Below, piece after piece: positions 33,008-44,705 of a DNA stretch of 64,000 bases. The position numbers and the translations under genes are program-made. The stretch comes from Wurfbainia villosa. Taxonomy: Eukaryota; Streptophyta; Magnoliopsida; Zingiberales; Zingiberaceae. The stretch covers positions 128,477,272-128,541,271 of the forward strand of contig CM045989.1 in NCBI GenBank assembly GCA_025175895.1, given 5' to 3'. Position 1 is the first letter of the stretch, and each line of letters begins with the position of its first letter. The notes below the pieces were generated by a model. It was not told where the DNA came from, ran no database searches, and saw only the letters and a program-made list of their open reading frames with translations.

Positions 33008-34260
33008 TGTTAGGGCAATCTCTTGCCATGATAAGGTTTTGATGTGTGTGGCAAAGGGTTTAAGTTAGGTTGGTATTGTTATTTGATATGTGCGTTGGAG
33101 TCTTGCAGGACTTAGTAATTCGCACATGGAGCCTTGGCGGGCTCACCCTCACAACCTCGTGCCTGAGTCGGAGAAGGAGCATTGCAGAGTCGTGCGCTTG
33201 ATGCTGCCGAGGGACCGCCGGATGAGATGACTTGAAGTGAAGCCAAGGAAGCAGACTTCGGAGGCAAGAGATGCGAAGGAGCATTGCAGAGTCGTGCGCC
33301 TGATGCTGCCAAGGGACGTGACCGCGAACGAAGAGAGCTTCGGCGAGGGACTTCGAGTGAGATGAGAGAATGAGTGAAATGTAAGTAGCTCATTAGGTGA
33401 ACTTGGCCAAATGGCTGAGTGTCGGAGACTTGATTGCAAGGGTTAAGGTTTACCCGACCGCCGGAAGCTCAAACTTATGTTAAGTTTGAGTTTCACACAC
33501 CGATCGCCATGTAATGGCGATCGCCCGAGTCGAATGTAGTTCGACCGGTATTCGATCAATGTTTTGAGGCCAGCAATGATCGCCATATGTGGGCATGATC
33601 GCCAAGACCATCGATCGATTGTTGAATCAGAATGATCGGTCGAAAGGGTTTAGGCATCGTAGCGTAGCGATCGAGCAGTCGACTACGGAGGCAGTAGTCG
33701 ACTGATGAGGTCCATCAGTCGACTGCCAAGTGTTCCATTGGACTACAACGGTCGGGATCCGACGTGTTCGGAGACCGTTGTAGTGGCGGTAGTCGACTGC
33801 CAAGGGCAGCAGTCGACTGATGGCGGCCAACGGGAAGAAAAGCCTCCTCTCTATAAAAAGAGAGGGTGTGGAGCTTTGGGGGGCTAATGCTCTTACTCCA
33901 AACGACCATCCAAGTGCCCCACAAGCTCTAAACTCTTCTTACTTGATTTTACTCCATTCTTATTGTAAAAAGAGTGATCTTGTTTGTAAAGGTTACCTCC
34001 ACCTAGCTTGGTGCAAAGGAGAGACCAATAGTGATTGGCTTTTGAGGAGTGATTCACCTTGGACAAATCGGACCGTGGATTAGCGGCGTAGCCGTGAACC
34101 ACGTTATACCATCGTGTTAGCATTTGTTTAATTGTTTATCTTTTGCTTTGTCTATTTGTATATTCCGCTTGCGCTAATCTTTTGTGGACGAGCAATTTAC
34201 GACATCCATTGGAAGAGGGCTATTCACCCCCCTCTAGCCGGCAGGCCCGATCTCCCAACA
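33008..34260 (+). repeat. 3' LTR of H
   Basis: 1,253 bp. Nearly identical to the 5' LTR except for a block at about 33498-33670, which is longer and carries GATCGCC-type sequence where the 5' LTR has AGTCGACTGCC. Followed by AAAAG. Confidence 0.92.
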
Positions 34261-34265
34261 AAAAG

Positions 34266-35310
34266 TCTTGGTGAAATCCTCCATCTCGAGCTCCATTTAT
34301 AACCTCCATCGAGTTGATTCTGTGCCCATCAGTTGACTGATTTTGACCTTTAGTCGACTGGTCCTGTAGTCGTTGTCTCACAATGACTCGATCCATGTTG
34401 GCCAAAAGCCAACGGATCCATCATCAGTCGACTAATCATGCCCATCAGTCGACTGATGATTCCATCAATCGAGTGGTCACCACGATCACTCAACTGGAAG
34501 ACCTTCTGTGGCCGAAAATACCTCGATCACCGATCGATCTCCCTTATCACGATCGATGATGGTGTTGTCGATCATTGCCATTCCTCGGCGATGGCGCTCG
34601 GCGACCTCGTCGAACACGGTCGAACTTTAGTCGACTTGGAGCAATCGACTGGCACCTATGCCAGTCAACTGATGTCGGGTAAAACCTCAAACACCAAGTT
34701 GTTTGAGCAACCGACCATCGAGTAAACCCTCAAACCTCACGTTTGAGCCTCCGACACTCAGTCTTAGCCACTCGGCCAAGTTCACCTCATCCTATCATGG
34801 AGTTCCCCACCGAAGTTCTCTTCCCTCGGCCTACATCCCTCGGATGTGCCAAGTGCATGGCTACGCAGCGCCATCCTTTGCCTCTCTTTCCCTCGAAGTA
34901 TGCTTCCCTTCGGCCTCACTCCCTTTGCTCCCTGTCCGGCGGTCCCTCGGATGCACCAAGAGCACGACTTCGCAATACCATCCCTCACCGACTCAAGGAC
35001 CCCGAGCCTAGTGAACTTGCCAAATTCTCAAGACTTCCCACACCAAACCTCATTCTTGGATTTTCCATGCCAAGTCCCATACTTGGACTTTCACCCGCCA
35101 AGGCTACACAATTGGACTTACGTGGCCAACCCATGTTGGACTTCCCAACATCAAGCCCCATGCTTGGACTTTTCACCACCAAGCCTACACACTTGGATTT
35201 ATGTGGCCAACCCATGTTGGACTTCCCATGACAATCCCATGTCATGCGTTTTTTCTAACATCAAAATATAGTTCGACTCAAACTCGAGTCCTGGGCTAAT
35301 TGCACCAACA
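34266..35310 (-). repeat. 3' LTR of G, right part
   Basis: Begins in element sense TGTTGGTGCAATTAG at 35310, just after a polypurine tract. It contains repeated AGTCGACTG palindromes (34330-34460, 34630) and a telo-box-free U3. Confidence 0.75.
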
Positions 35311-36680
35311 ATCTCCCCCTTTTTGATGTTGGACAAAACCTCAAACCCAAGTCTACCAATTATCCCCAATTGGCAATTCTCATATCCCAATGAGAATTCC
35401 AACCATCCCAATTGCTAACTTCTCCCCCTTTTTGACATACATCAAAAAGGTCCTCCCCAAGGGTATGAATGTCTCATATCCCAATGAGATCTTACAATAT
35501 CTCCCTTGGAGGAACACATGCCTACAATCTTTCTAATGATAAGTTCCATATCACTTAAGAGAGGCAACCCAATTTTCCTCCCATGAGAAAAAATACACAT
35601 CCATCTTCCCATGATGGATATCTCCCCCTAAAGGCTTGCTCCCCCTTGACCATTGCAACAACATTGTCCTTGGAGAGCCCTTAATCCATTAGGAACATTA
35701 AACAATCAAAATTAAAGCAAAGTTCAACAATCTCATCCACCTTAAAATTGATACTCACCCTAAACACCTCTTCTAATCCATATCAATGGATTTCCACCCT
35801 TTCTAATGCTCTCCCAAGCATATCCTAGGGTTAGGAGTGGTTAGGGGACTAAAACATAGCTGAACATGGGCCTAACCACTATGGTTTACCCGAAATCAGC
35901 TTGGGCAGTCGACTGAATCAGATACCAGTCGACTGCCACCCTCATCAGTCGACTGGCCTCCATGGTAGTCGATTGATAACTGCAAACGCAGTTTTTAGGT
36001 TTTTCAGAAATGAATTTCTGAAATTCGTAAGTAAATATACATAAGTTGAAAAATCATGGAAATTCATATGTATATTACTTATTACAATCATTATGGGTGA
36101 AACATATTAGAAAATTATTTTACCCACAAAATAGTGAGATTGATACAAAGTTCAAAAATTTAAGAAAAGCTTCAATATTGAGCCCTCTTTGTATCGCCTC
36201 ATTCAATGGTGATTGCTATCGAAAGATAGACTTCACCAAGGTTTTTCAAAATATTTTTGAAATCTTTAATTTCTTTTTCCTAAACATCTCACTTGTATCT
36301 ATATGTGTAAAACACATACAAGTCAAATGGTAGTTAGATGTGGGGATTTTGTTATTTAGGGTTTCATGCATATCTCTAGGCAACATTATTTGATTCCCTT
36401 ATGCATGAGACTTCAAATCATGCCTTAGTTCTTAAATTTATTTTATTTATGCATGAATTATGATTATGACATAATGATAACAAAAATAAAACATGTGCCA
36501 AATTCATGATGCCATGGCATGTGAATGAATTATAAGCATACATGACATATAAAAGTAACCCTAAAAATGATCAGGACATTTTATATGATAAAAATAAATA
36601 TAATATCATGTCATGGCAAGGCAAACAAAGCATTGCAATTATAAAATACTAAGGTATAGAATACCTAAGTGTTAAGCTCA
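35311..36680 (-). other. Internal remnant of G with polypurine-tract cluster
   Basis: Minus-strand tracts AAAAAGGGGGAGAT near 35311-35325, 35418-35432 and 35620-35650. Three AGTCGACTG palindromes lie at 35905-35965. No coding signal; pol and gag are absent. The rest is AT-rich and resembles the non-coding part of H. Confidence 0.65.
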
Positions 36681-36895
36681 AATTGCCATTTCTATAATCA
36701 AATCCTTTCGTTGTATGGTGAAATTTACTCGTTGATTGCTCATCTACAAATTCATTAGTGCAAGCGAAAATATAAACAATAAAGACAAAGTAAAAAGTAA
36801 ATGGAATCAAATGCTAATACGGTGATGTAACATGGTTCATGGCCTTGTCGCTAATCCACGACCCAATTTGTCCAAGGTGAATCGTGCCTAAAACT
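36680..36895 (-). repeat. Second LTR of G, left fragment
   Basis: Resembles the U5 side of the H LTR on the opposite strand (match around 29755-29900). The terminal bases and primer site are missing. It ends at AAACT 36891-36895, the target duplicated by I. Confidence 0.6.
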
Positions 36896-37499
36896 TGTTG
36901 GGATGTATACTGAAAAGTCTATCTTTTGTATGAACATCTTTATTTTGAAATAAGAATCACATGATCATTGTTTGCATATTTTTATGGTTATGCATATTGT
37001 CTAATACATTACATTGTAGATAACATGGTGTGTGGTGTCACACGGGATATCATGTTATCAGCTTCAACTTTTGGTAGATCGTCGCCCACACGACATTCGA
37101 AAGGAGGAATGTCATACAATAGAAGATCGAGAGGTATATTGATTCTCTATTTTCATATGTTACATGTTTGTATTTGTTTTTCCAATTATGAGCATGATAT
37201 ATTCTGTTTGTGGCTAAATAATACTTGGATCCCGAACATAAACACAAAAGCCGGCGATCTGAACATCGTCTATTTCGTGGCTACTCGTAGAATAGAGGTT
37301 GGTCGCTTGAACAACAAGTTTATTTAAGTGACCTTTCTAAACGAATAGTACGATGATGACTTGGTTTTTTGGGCAATCCCTTTCGTCTAGGATTAAATTT
37401 TTTAATCCGGGGACATCGATGGGATCGCCATGAACAAACAACCGAGGTGAAGTGGAAAGCGAAGTTTCCCCTCACGGATCAATGAAATCAATACCAACA
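36896..37499 (+). repeat. 5' LTR of I, with a 1.3-kb internal deletion
   Basis: 604 bp against 1,914 bp for the 3' LTR. The break is at 37060/37061, corresponding to loss of about 42507-43816 of the 3' LTR, with GCT shared at both edges. The minisatellite and TATA box are gone, so this copy has no LTR promoter of its own. Confidence 0.92.
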
Positions 37500-37501
37500 A
37501 T

Positions 37502-37514
37502 TGGTATCAGAGCC
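37502..37514 (+). other. Primer-binding site of I
   Basis: TGGTATCAGAGCC, two bases after the LTR. Confidence 0.9.
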
Positions 37515-38553
37515 AAGGTTTTCGGTTTTGTGTGTTTAGGATTTGGTAAATTTTTATGCACTTTTCATATATTATATGTGCCGGATAATAGTAGGATATG
37601 TGTAGGTTAACTCTTTGGTTGCAGGCATAAGATCCGACTATTATGGCCATATGTTTGTATGTGATTGTATGTGTATATTTTGTTGAATCTTCGGGGTTTA
37701 CGAGGCTAGTATTTAATTTTTTGTAAATTAGATACGACATTGTTTAGCCACTCTTTTCATTTTAGTTTACTTTCGATCTAGATTTCATATACACTCCCTC
37801 GTGGAGTATAGGATCGATGGATGTAAATTAAAATAGATTTTAGTCTCGGCTCGGATCTCCGGATGGCTTGTACATGGCGTAGGAGGAGCGGACGAGAAGG
37901 CGATGCAACGGGAGACATATTGAAGACAAAAGCCATAATAGTTGGAAAATAATTTATTTTTCATATTTATTGCTTTTTGTTTGATATGCATGTCGTAGGA
38001 TAGGAAAATTCCTCAATTTCAAATTACTAAGTGGGAGAGGAAAATTTTTATAAATTCCCACAGCCTACATTACGATTTGACAAATGATGCAAACAAACTT
38101 GCGCGTCGGCTCTGAGTGCCTTCCTCCCCATCGGATGAGTTTTTTGCGGATCACAAGGTCAAATATGATTATAGGGAATTATTAAGGAGCGTGTGCACTT
38201 CCCTATCGGAAGGCACATAATCCACGATAATTACCTTGGTACCGAGTAATGGTGAACACTTAGATACAAATATAAATATCCTTTCCATCGGAGTCACTGC
38301 TTTTATTTGTAGGGCCAAAGAGGAACCAACTATTAATTTTACTTGTCAAAAATTTAGGTTGACAAGATAGTAAAATTAATGGGTAAAACCTCCTCTTACA
38401 AATGTAGAATTCGTATACGTTCACACTATCGTGACATATGATATTCTCGGTATTTTGAGGTGTTGGTTGATTTTAAAATTTTATTGTTTGAGGAATCAAT
38501 AATTTTTTAAAATCTAATGTTTTGATTTATGTGATTCTTAGGTTTTCTTTCAA
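37515..38553 (+). other. Structured untranslated leader of I
   Basis: Non-coding. Carries the three family stem-loops: 37689-37705 (one G-U pair), 37793-37807, and 38333-38379. Confidence 0.75.
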
Positions 38554-41500
38554 AATGACTTTCAACCCACTTGTTGTGATACTGAAAGAGAACAAACTTA
38601 CCGGACCCAACTATGTTGATTGAAAGAGGAATCTAGACATTGTTTTGACTGCTGAGGAATACAAATATGTACTCCTCGAAGAGTGCCCTCCCAAGCCTGC
38701 AGATGATTCTGGGGAAAAGGAGAAAGAGAGTTATAAGAAGTGGATAAAGGCCGATGAGATGACGCAATGTTACATTTTGGCTTCTATGTCAAATGTACTG
38801 CAACATCAGCATCAAGCCATGCCCACTGCTTATGACATGATGCTCAATCTCAAAGAGCTTTTTGGACACTAGAATCAGGCTGCGAGGCAAGAAGTCATGA
38901 GAAACTTGATGACGACCACCATGATCGAGGGAACACCCATGAGGGATCATGTTCTCAAGATGATAGCTCATTTGAATGAGTTGGAAGTCCTCAGAGCTGA
39001 GATCGATCGGGAAACCTAGGTCGATATCATTCTCCAGTCTCTACCTAGGAGTTTTGAGCAGTTTCACTTGAACTACAACATGAACAAGAGGTTGTATTCG
39101 TTGGCGGACCTTCTGACAAAACTCCCGGCGGCAGAGGGGCTATTTTGTCAGAGTGCTCAGGCACATGCCATGGTGACCCAAAAGGTTTCTACTTCTAAGC
39201 CGAAAGGAAAGAAGAAGAAGAAACAAACTAGGGCAAAGGCGGTGGGAGGTACTCAGGGAGGAGTGAAAAAGCCGAAAGGCAAGTGCTTCACTTTTAAGCA
39301 GATTGGACACTGGAAGAAGGACTGCCCCAACCGCAAGAACAAAGGTATATCTTTTGGTCTAGTTGTTGAAACATGTTTAGCGGTGTTATCTATCAGCACC
39401 TAGTGTGTAGATATGGGAGCCACTGATCATGTCTGCAATACTTTGCATGGGTTTCAGGAAACCAGATGACTGGCTGAGGGGGAGATTACTGTGTACTTGG
39501 GCGATGTCACGAAGGTGGCGGCTATTGCAGTGGGAGATGTTCATTGATCTTTTGAGAAAAATAAACTTTTGGTTCTTAAGAATTGCCTTTATGTACCCTT
39601 ATTTAGAAAGAATTTAATTTCGGTTTCTAAATTGTTTATGCATAGATATTCTATTTCTTTTAATGACAGAGTTGTTATAAGAAGGAATAGGGACATTATC
39701 TGTTCGGGTGCATTGATAGGAAATTTATACACACTTGAACCAAAACCTCCAACGATACAATTGTAAGTTAATAACTCATCTTCTAATTCCAATAAGAGAA
39801 AAGAACCTTCAAAGATGAACCAAACATATCTTTGGCATCTTAGGCTTGGTCATATTAACTTAAGTAGAATTCAAAGGTTGATAGTTGATGGACCTTTGGG
39901 TTCATTAGTGGTGGAAGATTTTCCAACCTGCGAATCTTGCTTGGATGGTAAAATGACCAAGAGGCCTTTTAAAGCCAAGGGGTATAGAGCCAAAGATGTG
40001 TTAGAATTGGTTCATTCTGATTTGTGTGGTCCTATGTCTATCCAGGCTAGAGGTGGTTTCGAGTATTTCGTCTCTTTTATAGATGATTACTCGAGATATG
40101 GATACATTTACCTAATGCGTCGCAAGTCTTAATGCTTTGACAAGTTCAAAGAATTCAAGGATGATGTGGAAAAACATCAAGGTAAAAGTATCAAGACACT
40201 ACGATCTGATCGTGGTGGCGAGTACCTCTTGGGAGAGTTTAGGAATTACCTATCAGAGGCTGGGATTCAATCCCAAATGACTGCACCTGGCACACCCCAG
40301 CAGAATGGTGTAGCAGAGAGAAGGAATAGGACTCTTATGGAGATAGTTAGATCGATGATAAGTTATTCTGAGTTGCCAGATTCATTCTGGGAATATGCTC
40401 TAGATACGATGGTGTACATTCTGATCTTAGTTCCATCTAAATCAGTGTCTTCTACTCCCACAGAATTGTGGACTGGGCGAAAGCCTAGTCTAAGACATTC
40501 GGATATGGGGTAGTCCAGCACATGTGCTACAGGTAGATCCTGGTAAGTTGGAACCTCGTTCAGAAGTATGCATGTTCGTTGGCTATCCTAGAGGAACGAA
40601 GGGTGGTCTATTTTATAGTCCTAGAGATTAGAGGGTGATCGTTAGCATGCACGTCTAATTTCTAGAGGAAGTCACTTCTTCAGTACCACCAGTACAAAAG
40701 GATATACCACAAGTCACTACACCGCGTGTCACAGAGGATACATAGGAGATACCTCTTCGTAGTGGGAGGGTTATTAGACAACCTGATAGATTCATGTTCT
40801 TGGGAGAATCTTCTGATTTGGTCCCTGGCGAACATGAACCTGATCCCTGGAAATATGACGAGGCAATCCATGATATAGATGCAACATCTTGGCAAAGTGC
40901 AATGAATACTGAGATTGAATCTAAGGATTCAAATCAGGTCTGGGAGCTAGTGGAACCACCCGATGGTGTAAAAACCATTTGATGAAAGTGGATCTACAAA
41001 AGAAAGAGAGGAATAGATGGGAAGGTTGAGACCTTCAAAGCGAGGCTTGTTGCGAAGGGGTATACTCAGAAAGAGGGTATCGATTATGAGGAGACCTTTT
41101 TGCCGGTAGCCATGCTTAAGTCTATCCGGATTCTCTTATGCATAGCAGTTCATATGGATTATGAGGTGTGGCAGATGGATGTCAAGACAGCTTTCCTTAA
41201 TGGAAGTCTTGAGGTAGACATCTATATGAAGCAACCAGAGGGATTCATTGCTAAGGGCAAAGAGCATCTTGTATGTAAGCTTAATCGGTCCATTTATGGA
41301 TTGAAGCAAGCTTCGAGGTCTTGCAACATCCGCTTTGATGAGGTAATCCAGTTTTATGGATTTATTCAAAGTCTGGATGAGTCTTGTGTATACAAAAGAT
41401 GTGACAAAAACGTAGTGGTATTTCTTGTACTATACGTAGATAAATATTTTGTTGATTGGCAACAACATCAAGGTGTTATCGGACGTAAGGGTATAGTTTA

Positions 41501-42309
41501 TCAAAATGTTTGATATGAACGACTTGGAAGAGGTGGGACACATCCTTGGGATCAAGGTTATAAGGGATCGCAGGAAAAGGATGTTGTGCTTATCCCAAGC
41601 TTCATACATAGACACGATTATGGATCGTTTTAGCATGCAGAACTCCAAGAAGGGTTTTCTACCTTTCAGGCATGGAGTTCCTTTATCTAAGGAGATGTGT
41701 CCTAGAACATCTGACGAGATAGAGGAGATGAAGGTGGTTCCTTATGCTTCGGTGGTAGGAAGCCTCATGTATGCGATGCTATGTACGAGACCAGATATCT
41801 GCTATGCCGTGGGCATGGTCAGTAGATATCAGAGTAATCCAGGACAAGGACATTGGACTGCAGTTAAGCATATATTGAAGTACCTAAGAAGGACAAGGGA
41901 TTATATGCTAGTTTACCAAGAAGACCAGTAACTCCCTGTGGGTTACATGGATTCCGACTTCCAATCAGATAGGGATAACGGTAAGTCTACCTCAGGTTTT
42001 GTGTTTACTTTGGGAGATGGAATCATTGTATGGAGGAGTGTCAAGCAGAAATGCATGACAGACTCTACCATGGATGCTGAGTATGTGGCAACCTTTGATG
42101 CAAACTCGAAGGAACCACGAGCCCATAAGTCTAGTAAACACATAGAGCGCAAGTACCACCTGATACGAGAAATCGTAAAGAGAGGAGAAGTTGCTGTAGC
42201 TAAGATTGCATTGGAGGATAACCTGGCAGATCCTTTCACTAAGGCCCTTGCGGTGAGAGCTTTTGATAGGCATGTGGAGGGAATGGGGATCAGATGTATG
42301 ACAGTTTGA
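38554..42309 (+). pseudogene. gag-pol polyprotein of element I, many stops
   Basis: Near full-length copia polyprotein in mostly one frame. Gag starts MTFNPL at 38554 and the CCHC-type knuckle region is near 39280-39330 (CFTFKQIGHWKKDC, with one Cys lost). The protease site DMGAT is near 39410-39425. The integrase zinc domain (LRLGHIN ... CESC) is at 39840-39940 and the core at 40010-40500 with SDRGGEY and AERRNRT. A roughly 60-nt deletion lies near 40660. Reverse transcriptase spans 40990-41500, with the second half of the YVDD motif damaged near 41437-41450. RNase H spans 41935-42300 and has lost about 100 nt near 42097. More than ten in-frame stops occur, including TGG-to-TGA/TAG and CAG-to-TAG changes. 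Non-functional. Confidence 0.9.
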
Positions 42310-42328
42310 GGACAACATAGTCTTTTAG

Positions 42329-42342
42329 TATAAGTGGGAGAT
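42329..42342 (+). other. Polypurine tract of I
   Basis: TATAAGTGGGAGAT directly before the 3' LTR. Confidence 0.8.
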
Positions 42343-44256
42343 TGTTGGGATGTATACTGAAAAGTCTATCTTTTGTATGAACATCTTTATTTTGAAATAT
42401 GAATCACATGATCATTGTTTGCATATTTTTATGGTTATGCATATTGTCTAATACATTACATTGTAGATAACATGGTGTGTGGTGTCACACGGGAGATCAT
42501 GTTATCGGCTCCTTGTAAAGTATAAGTAAAGGCTCACAACCAAGATGACTTTGGACAAACCATCAGAATGGTTGTAGTGTGATTTGGTATTGGTTTGTCT
42601 TGACCATAGAATCACACTAGTGCACTTTGTGTGTATTGAGCAGGACCGACTTAGAGGTGATTCGATTTATTGCTGACTACAAAATCGAATCGGACCTCAG
42701 ATATTATATTGTACATACTCTTAATCCCGATATAATAACGGACACATATACTTAGTATTCATTTCTTTGATTTACCAATGGGCGAGATTTATCGATTAAA
42801 TCGATAGGCTCAGTAAGTTCGAAAAAGGTATTATTTATATGGTGTGTCGTTGATTATAGGAGGAAATCGTGTCCTATATATTAGGATGATGATGTCCCCT
42901 TGCGGAGCTCATAAGGTTCATCATGTAAACCCTGCAGGTGGACTTGGTCCGGGATGATGAAAAGGTTGAGTGGTACTACTCATGGAGTTAGATGTTGATT
43001 AATTAATGGTCAGTAAATTAATTAATCGACGGACATTAGAAATCTTAAACACGGGGAGAAAATGTACATATAATATATAGAGCCCATATTATCTTATGGG
43101 GGTTGGTGAGGTAGATCAATGATAATCCTTTAGTGGATTGGATTATCATTAATAGATCGGACTTTATGTGGGCTTGATCCATGGGTGGTCAAGATCCAAC
43201 TCCTCCTCATGGTCCCTATTGTAACCTATTAACACCTCATGAAGCTTAGATCCAATGGATAGAAACAAAACTTAAGATCCAGAGGTAGAGATTAAATCTC
43301 TAGATTCGACGGTTGAGATTAAATCTCTAGATCCGACAGTTGAGATTAAATCCCTAGAACCAATGGTGGAGATTAAAATATGGCTTATCCCTAACTCTAT
43401 AAAAGGAGGGCAAGGGGTGGGCGGCAACTAATGATTCCTAATTGAGATAGGATTAGGGTTTGGAGGCTTAGGGTTTTGGAGGCTTGGGCGGCAAGAAGGA
43501 TAGGGTTGGCAGCACCAAATAAGGAATCTATTTCCTTATCTCCTCCTTCTTCAATCTTGTCGTCACCCAAACAGATCCTTCCTCACCTTTGCCGGTGGCC
43601 AAAGACCCTCTTCTCCTTCTCCTTGGTTGGTGGAAACAAGATTTAGGGCTTTCCCTTGGTGTCTTGTCTGGTTTCCACCTTAATCTCTTCTTCCTTCTTG
43701 GCCGGCGGCAAGCTACAACATTGGATGTTGATGGTTGGTTGAAAGAAGGAAAGGATCTTTGTTTCTATTCTTCCTCTTGCTCGGAACGAGCAAGGAAGGA
43801 TGAATGGCGATCTAGGAGCTTTAACTTTTGGTAGATCATCGCCCACATGACGTCCGAAAGGAGGAATGTCATACAATAGAAGATCGAGAGGTATATCGAT
43901 TCTCTATTTTCATATGTTACATGTTTGTATTTATTTTTTGAATTATGAGCATGATATATTCTATTTGTGGCTAAATAATACTTGGATCCCGAACATAAAC
44001 ACGAAAGTCGGCGATCCGGACATCGTCTATTCCGCGTCTACTCGTAGAATAGAGGTTGGTCGCTTGAACAACAAGTTTGTTCAAGTGACCTCTCTAAACG
44101 AATAGCACGACAATGACTTTGTTGTTTGGGCAATCCCTTTTGTCTAGGTTTAAATTTTTTAATCCGGGTACATCGATGGGATCACCATGAACAAACGACC
44201 GAGGTGAAGTGGGAAGCGATGTTTCCCCTCACGGATCAATGAAATCAATACCAACA
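42343..44256 (+). repeat. 3' LTR of I
   Basis: 1,914 bp, TGTTGGGATG...ACCAACA, then AAACT. It has four minisatellite units (43265-43375) followed by TATAAAAG (43398-43405). Confidence 0.93.
43398..43405 (+). promoter_or_regulatory. TATA box in 3' LTR of I
   Basis: TATAAAAG about 20 bp after the 27-bp repeats. Confidence 0.55.
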
Positions 44257-44705
44257 AAACTTTACACTAGTCTCTCCTTTGCACCAAGCTAGGTGGAGGT
44301 AACCTTTTCTTACAAAATCACTCCTCTTACAATAAGATGAATATAAGCACAAGAAAGAGGAGGAAATTTGTTTGGGCACTTTGGGAGATGTTTAGAATAG
44401 AAGCATTAGACTCTCCAAGTGTCCAAATGCCCCATTTTATAGAGAAGAACTCATTCTTCCCGTTGGGTGCCTAGTAGTCGACTAATGCCCCGATCAGTCG
44501 ACTGCTCCTGTAGTCATTGCTTAATAACGGCTTCTTCCATGTTAGATTTCATACAACAGCTCCCACATCAGTCGACTGATCATCTCATCAATCGACTAAT
44601 GGAGCTAGCAGTCGAGTGCCAGAAGTGAGCACTCGACTGATCAACATTCTGTGCCCGAAACCATTGCGACTAGTCGACTGATGCCATCATTGCAAAAACC
44701 CTGAA
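44257..44705 (-). repeat. Second LTR of G, right fragment
   Basis: Continues from 36895 after I and its AAACT duplication. It contains a TATAAAA box (minus, 44435-44441) and AGTCGACTG palindromes (44470-44670). Sequence identity with the H LTR stops near 44700, where element D begins. Confidence 0.65.

Larger units (their letters stand above)
28766..34260 (+). mobile_element. Gag-only Sirevirus-like LTR retrotransposon H (non-autonomous)
   Basis: Complete 5.5-kb element with AAAAG at 28761-28765 and 34261-34265. LTRs are 28766-29958 and 33008-34260. A perfect TGGTATCAGAGCC primer site lies at 29961-29973, followed by a gag reading frame and about 1.26 kb of non-coding sequence ending in several polypurine tracts. 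There is no protease, integrase, reverse transcriptase or RNase H anywhere between gag and the 3' LTR, so movement must have used enzymes from a full-length relative. The run of AAAGGGGGAGA tracts before the 3' LTR is a known Sirevirus trait. Confidence 0.9.
36896..44256 (+). mobile_element. Ty1/copia LTR retrotransposon I
   Basis: Plus-strand element with AAACT at 36891-36895 and 44257-44261, inserted in an LTR of G. 5' LTR 36896-37499 (internally deleted), primer site, leader, broken gag-pol 38554-42309, polypurine tract, 3' LTR 42343-44256. Same family as A, B, E and F, and closer to E in leader and gag; unlike A and B it keeps the gag and integrase segments they lack. Confidence 0.95.
28315..44705 (-). 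mobile_element. Sirevirus-like LTR retrotransposon remnant G, carrying nested H and I
   Basis: Minus-strand remnant. Its 3' LTR is 28315-28765 plus 34266-35310 (split by H). A cluster of polypurine tracts and about 1.3 kb of internal sequence follow (35311 to about 36680). Part of a second LTR is 36680-36895 plus 44257-44705 (split by I). No primer site, gag or pol remains. LTR sequence between 36680 and 44700 is recognisably related to the LTR of H (box of TTCACCTTGGACRAATYGG, and the gene-free U5 around 29760-29900). The far end is replaced by element D near 44705. It is the oldest Sirevirus-like layer here, because H and I both interrupt it. Confidence 0.75.

Noticed and set aside
34703..35271. 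Overlapping plus-strand ORFs up to 162 codons
   Set aside because: They lie inside the 3' LTR of G, read antisense to that element, share no domain, and contain short internal repeats (TTGGACTTTCACC-like) that explain the open frames.
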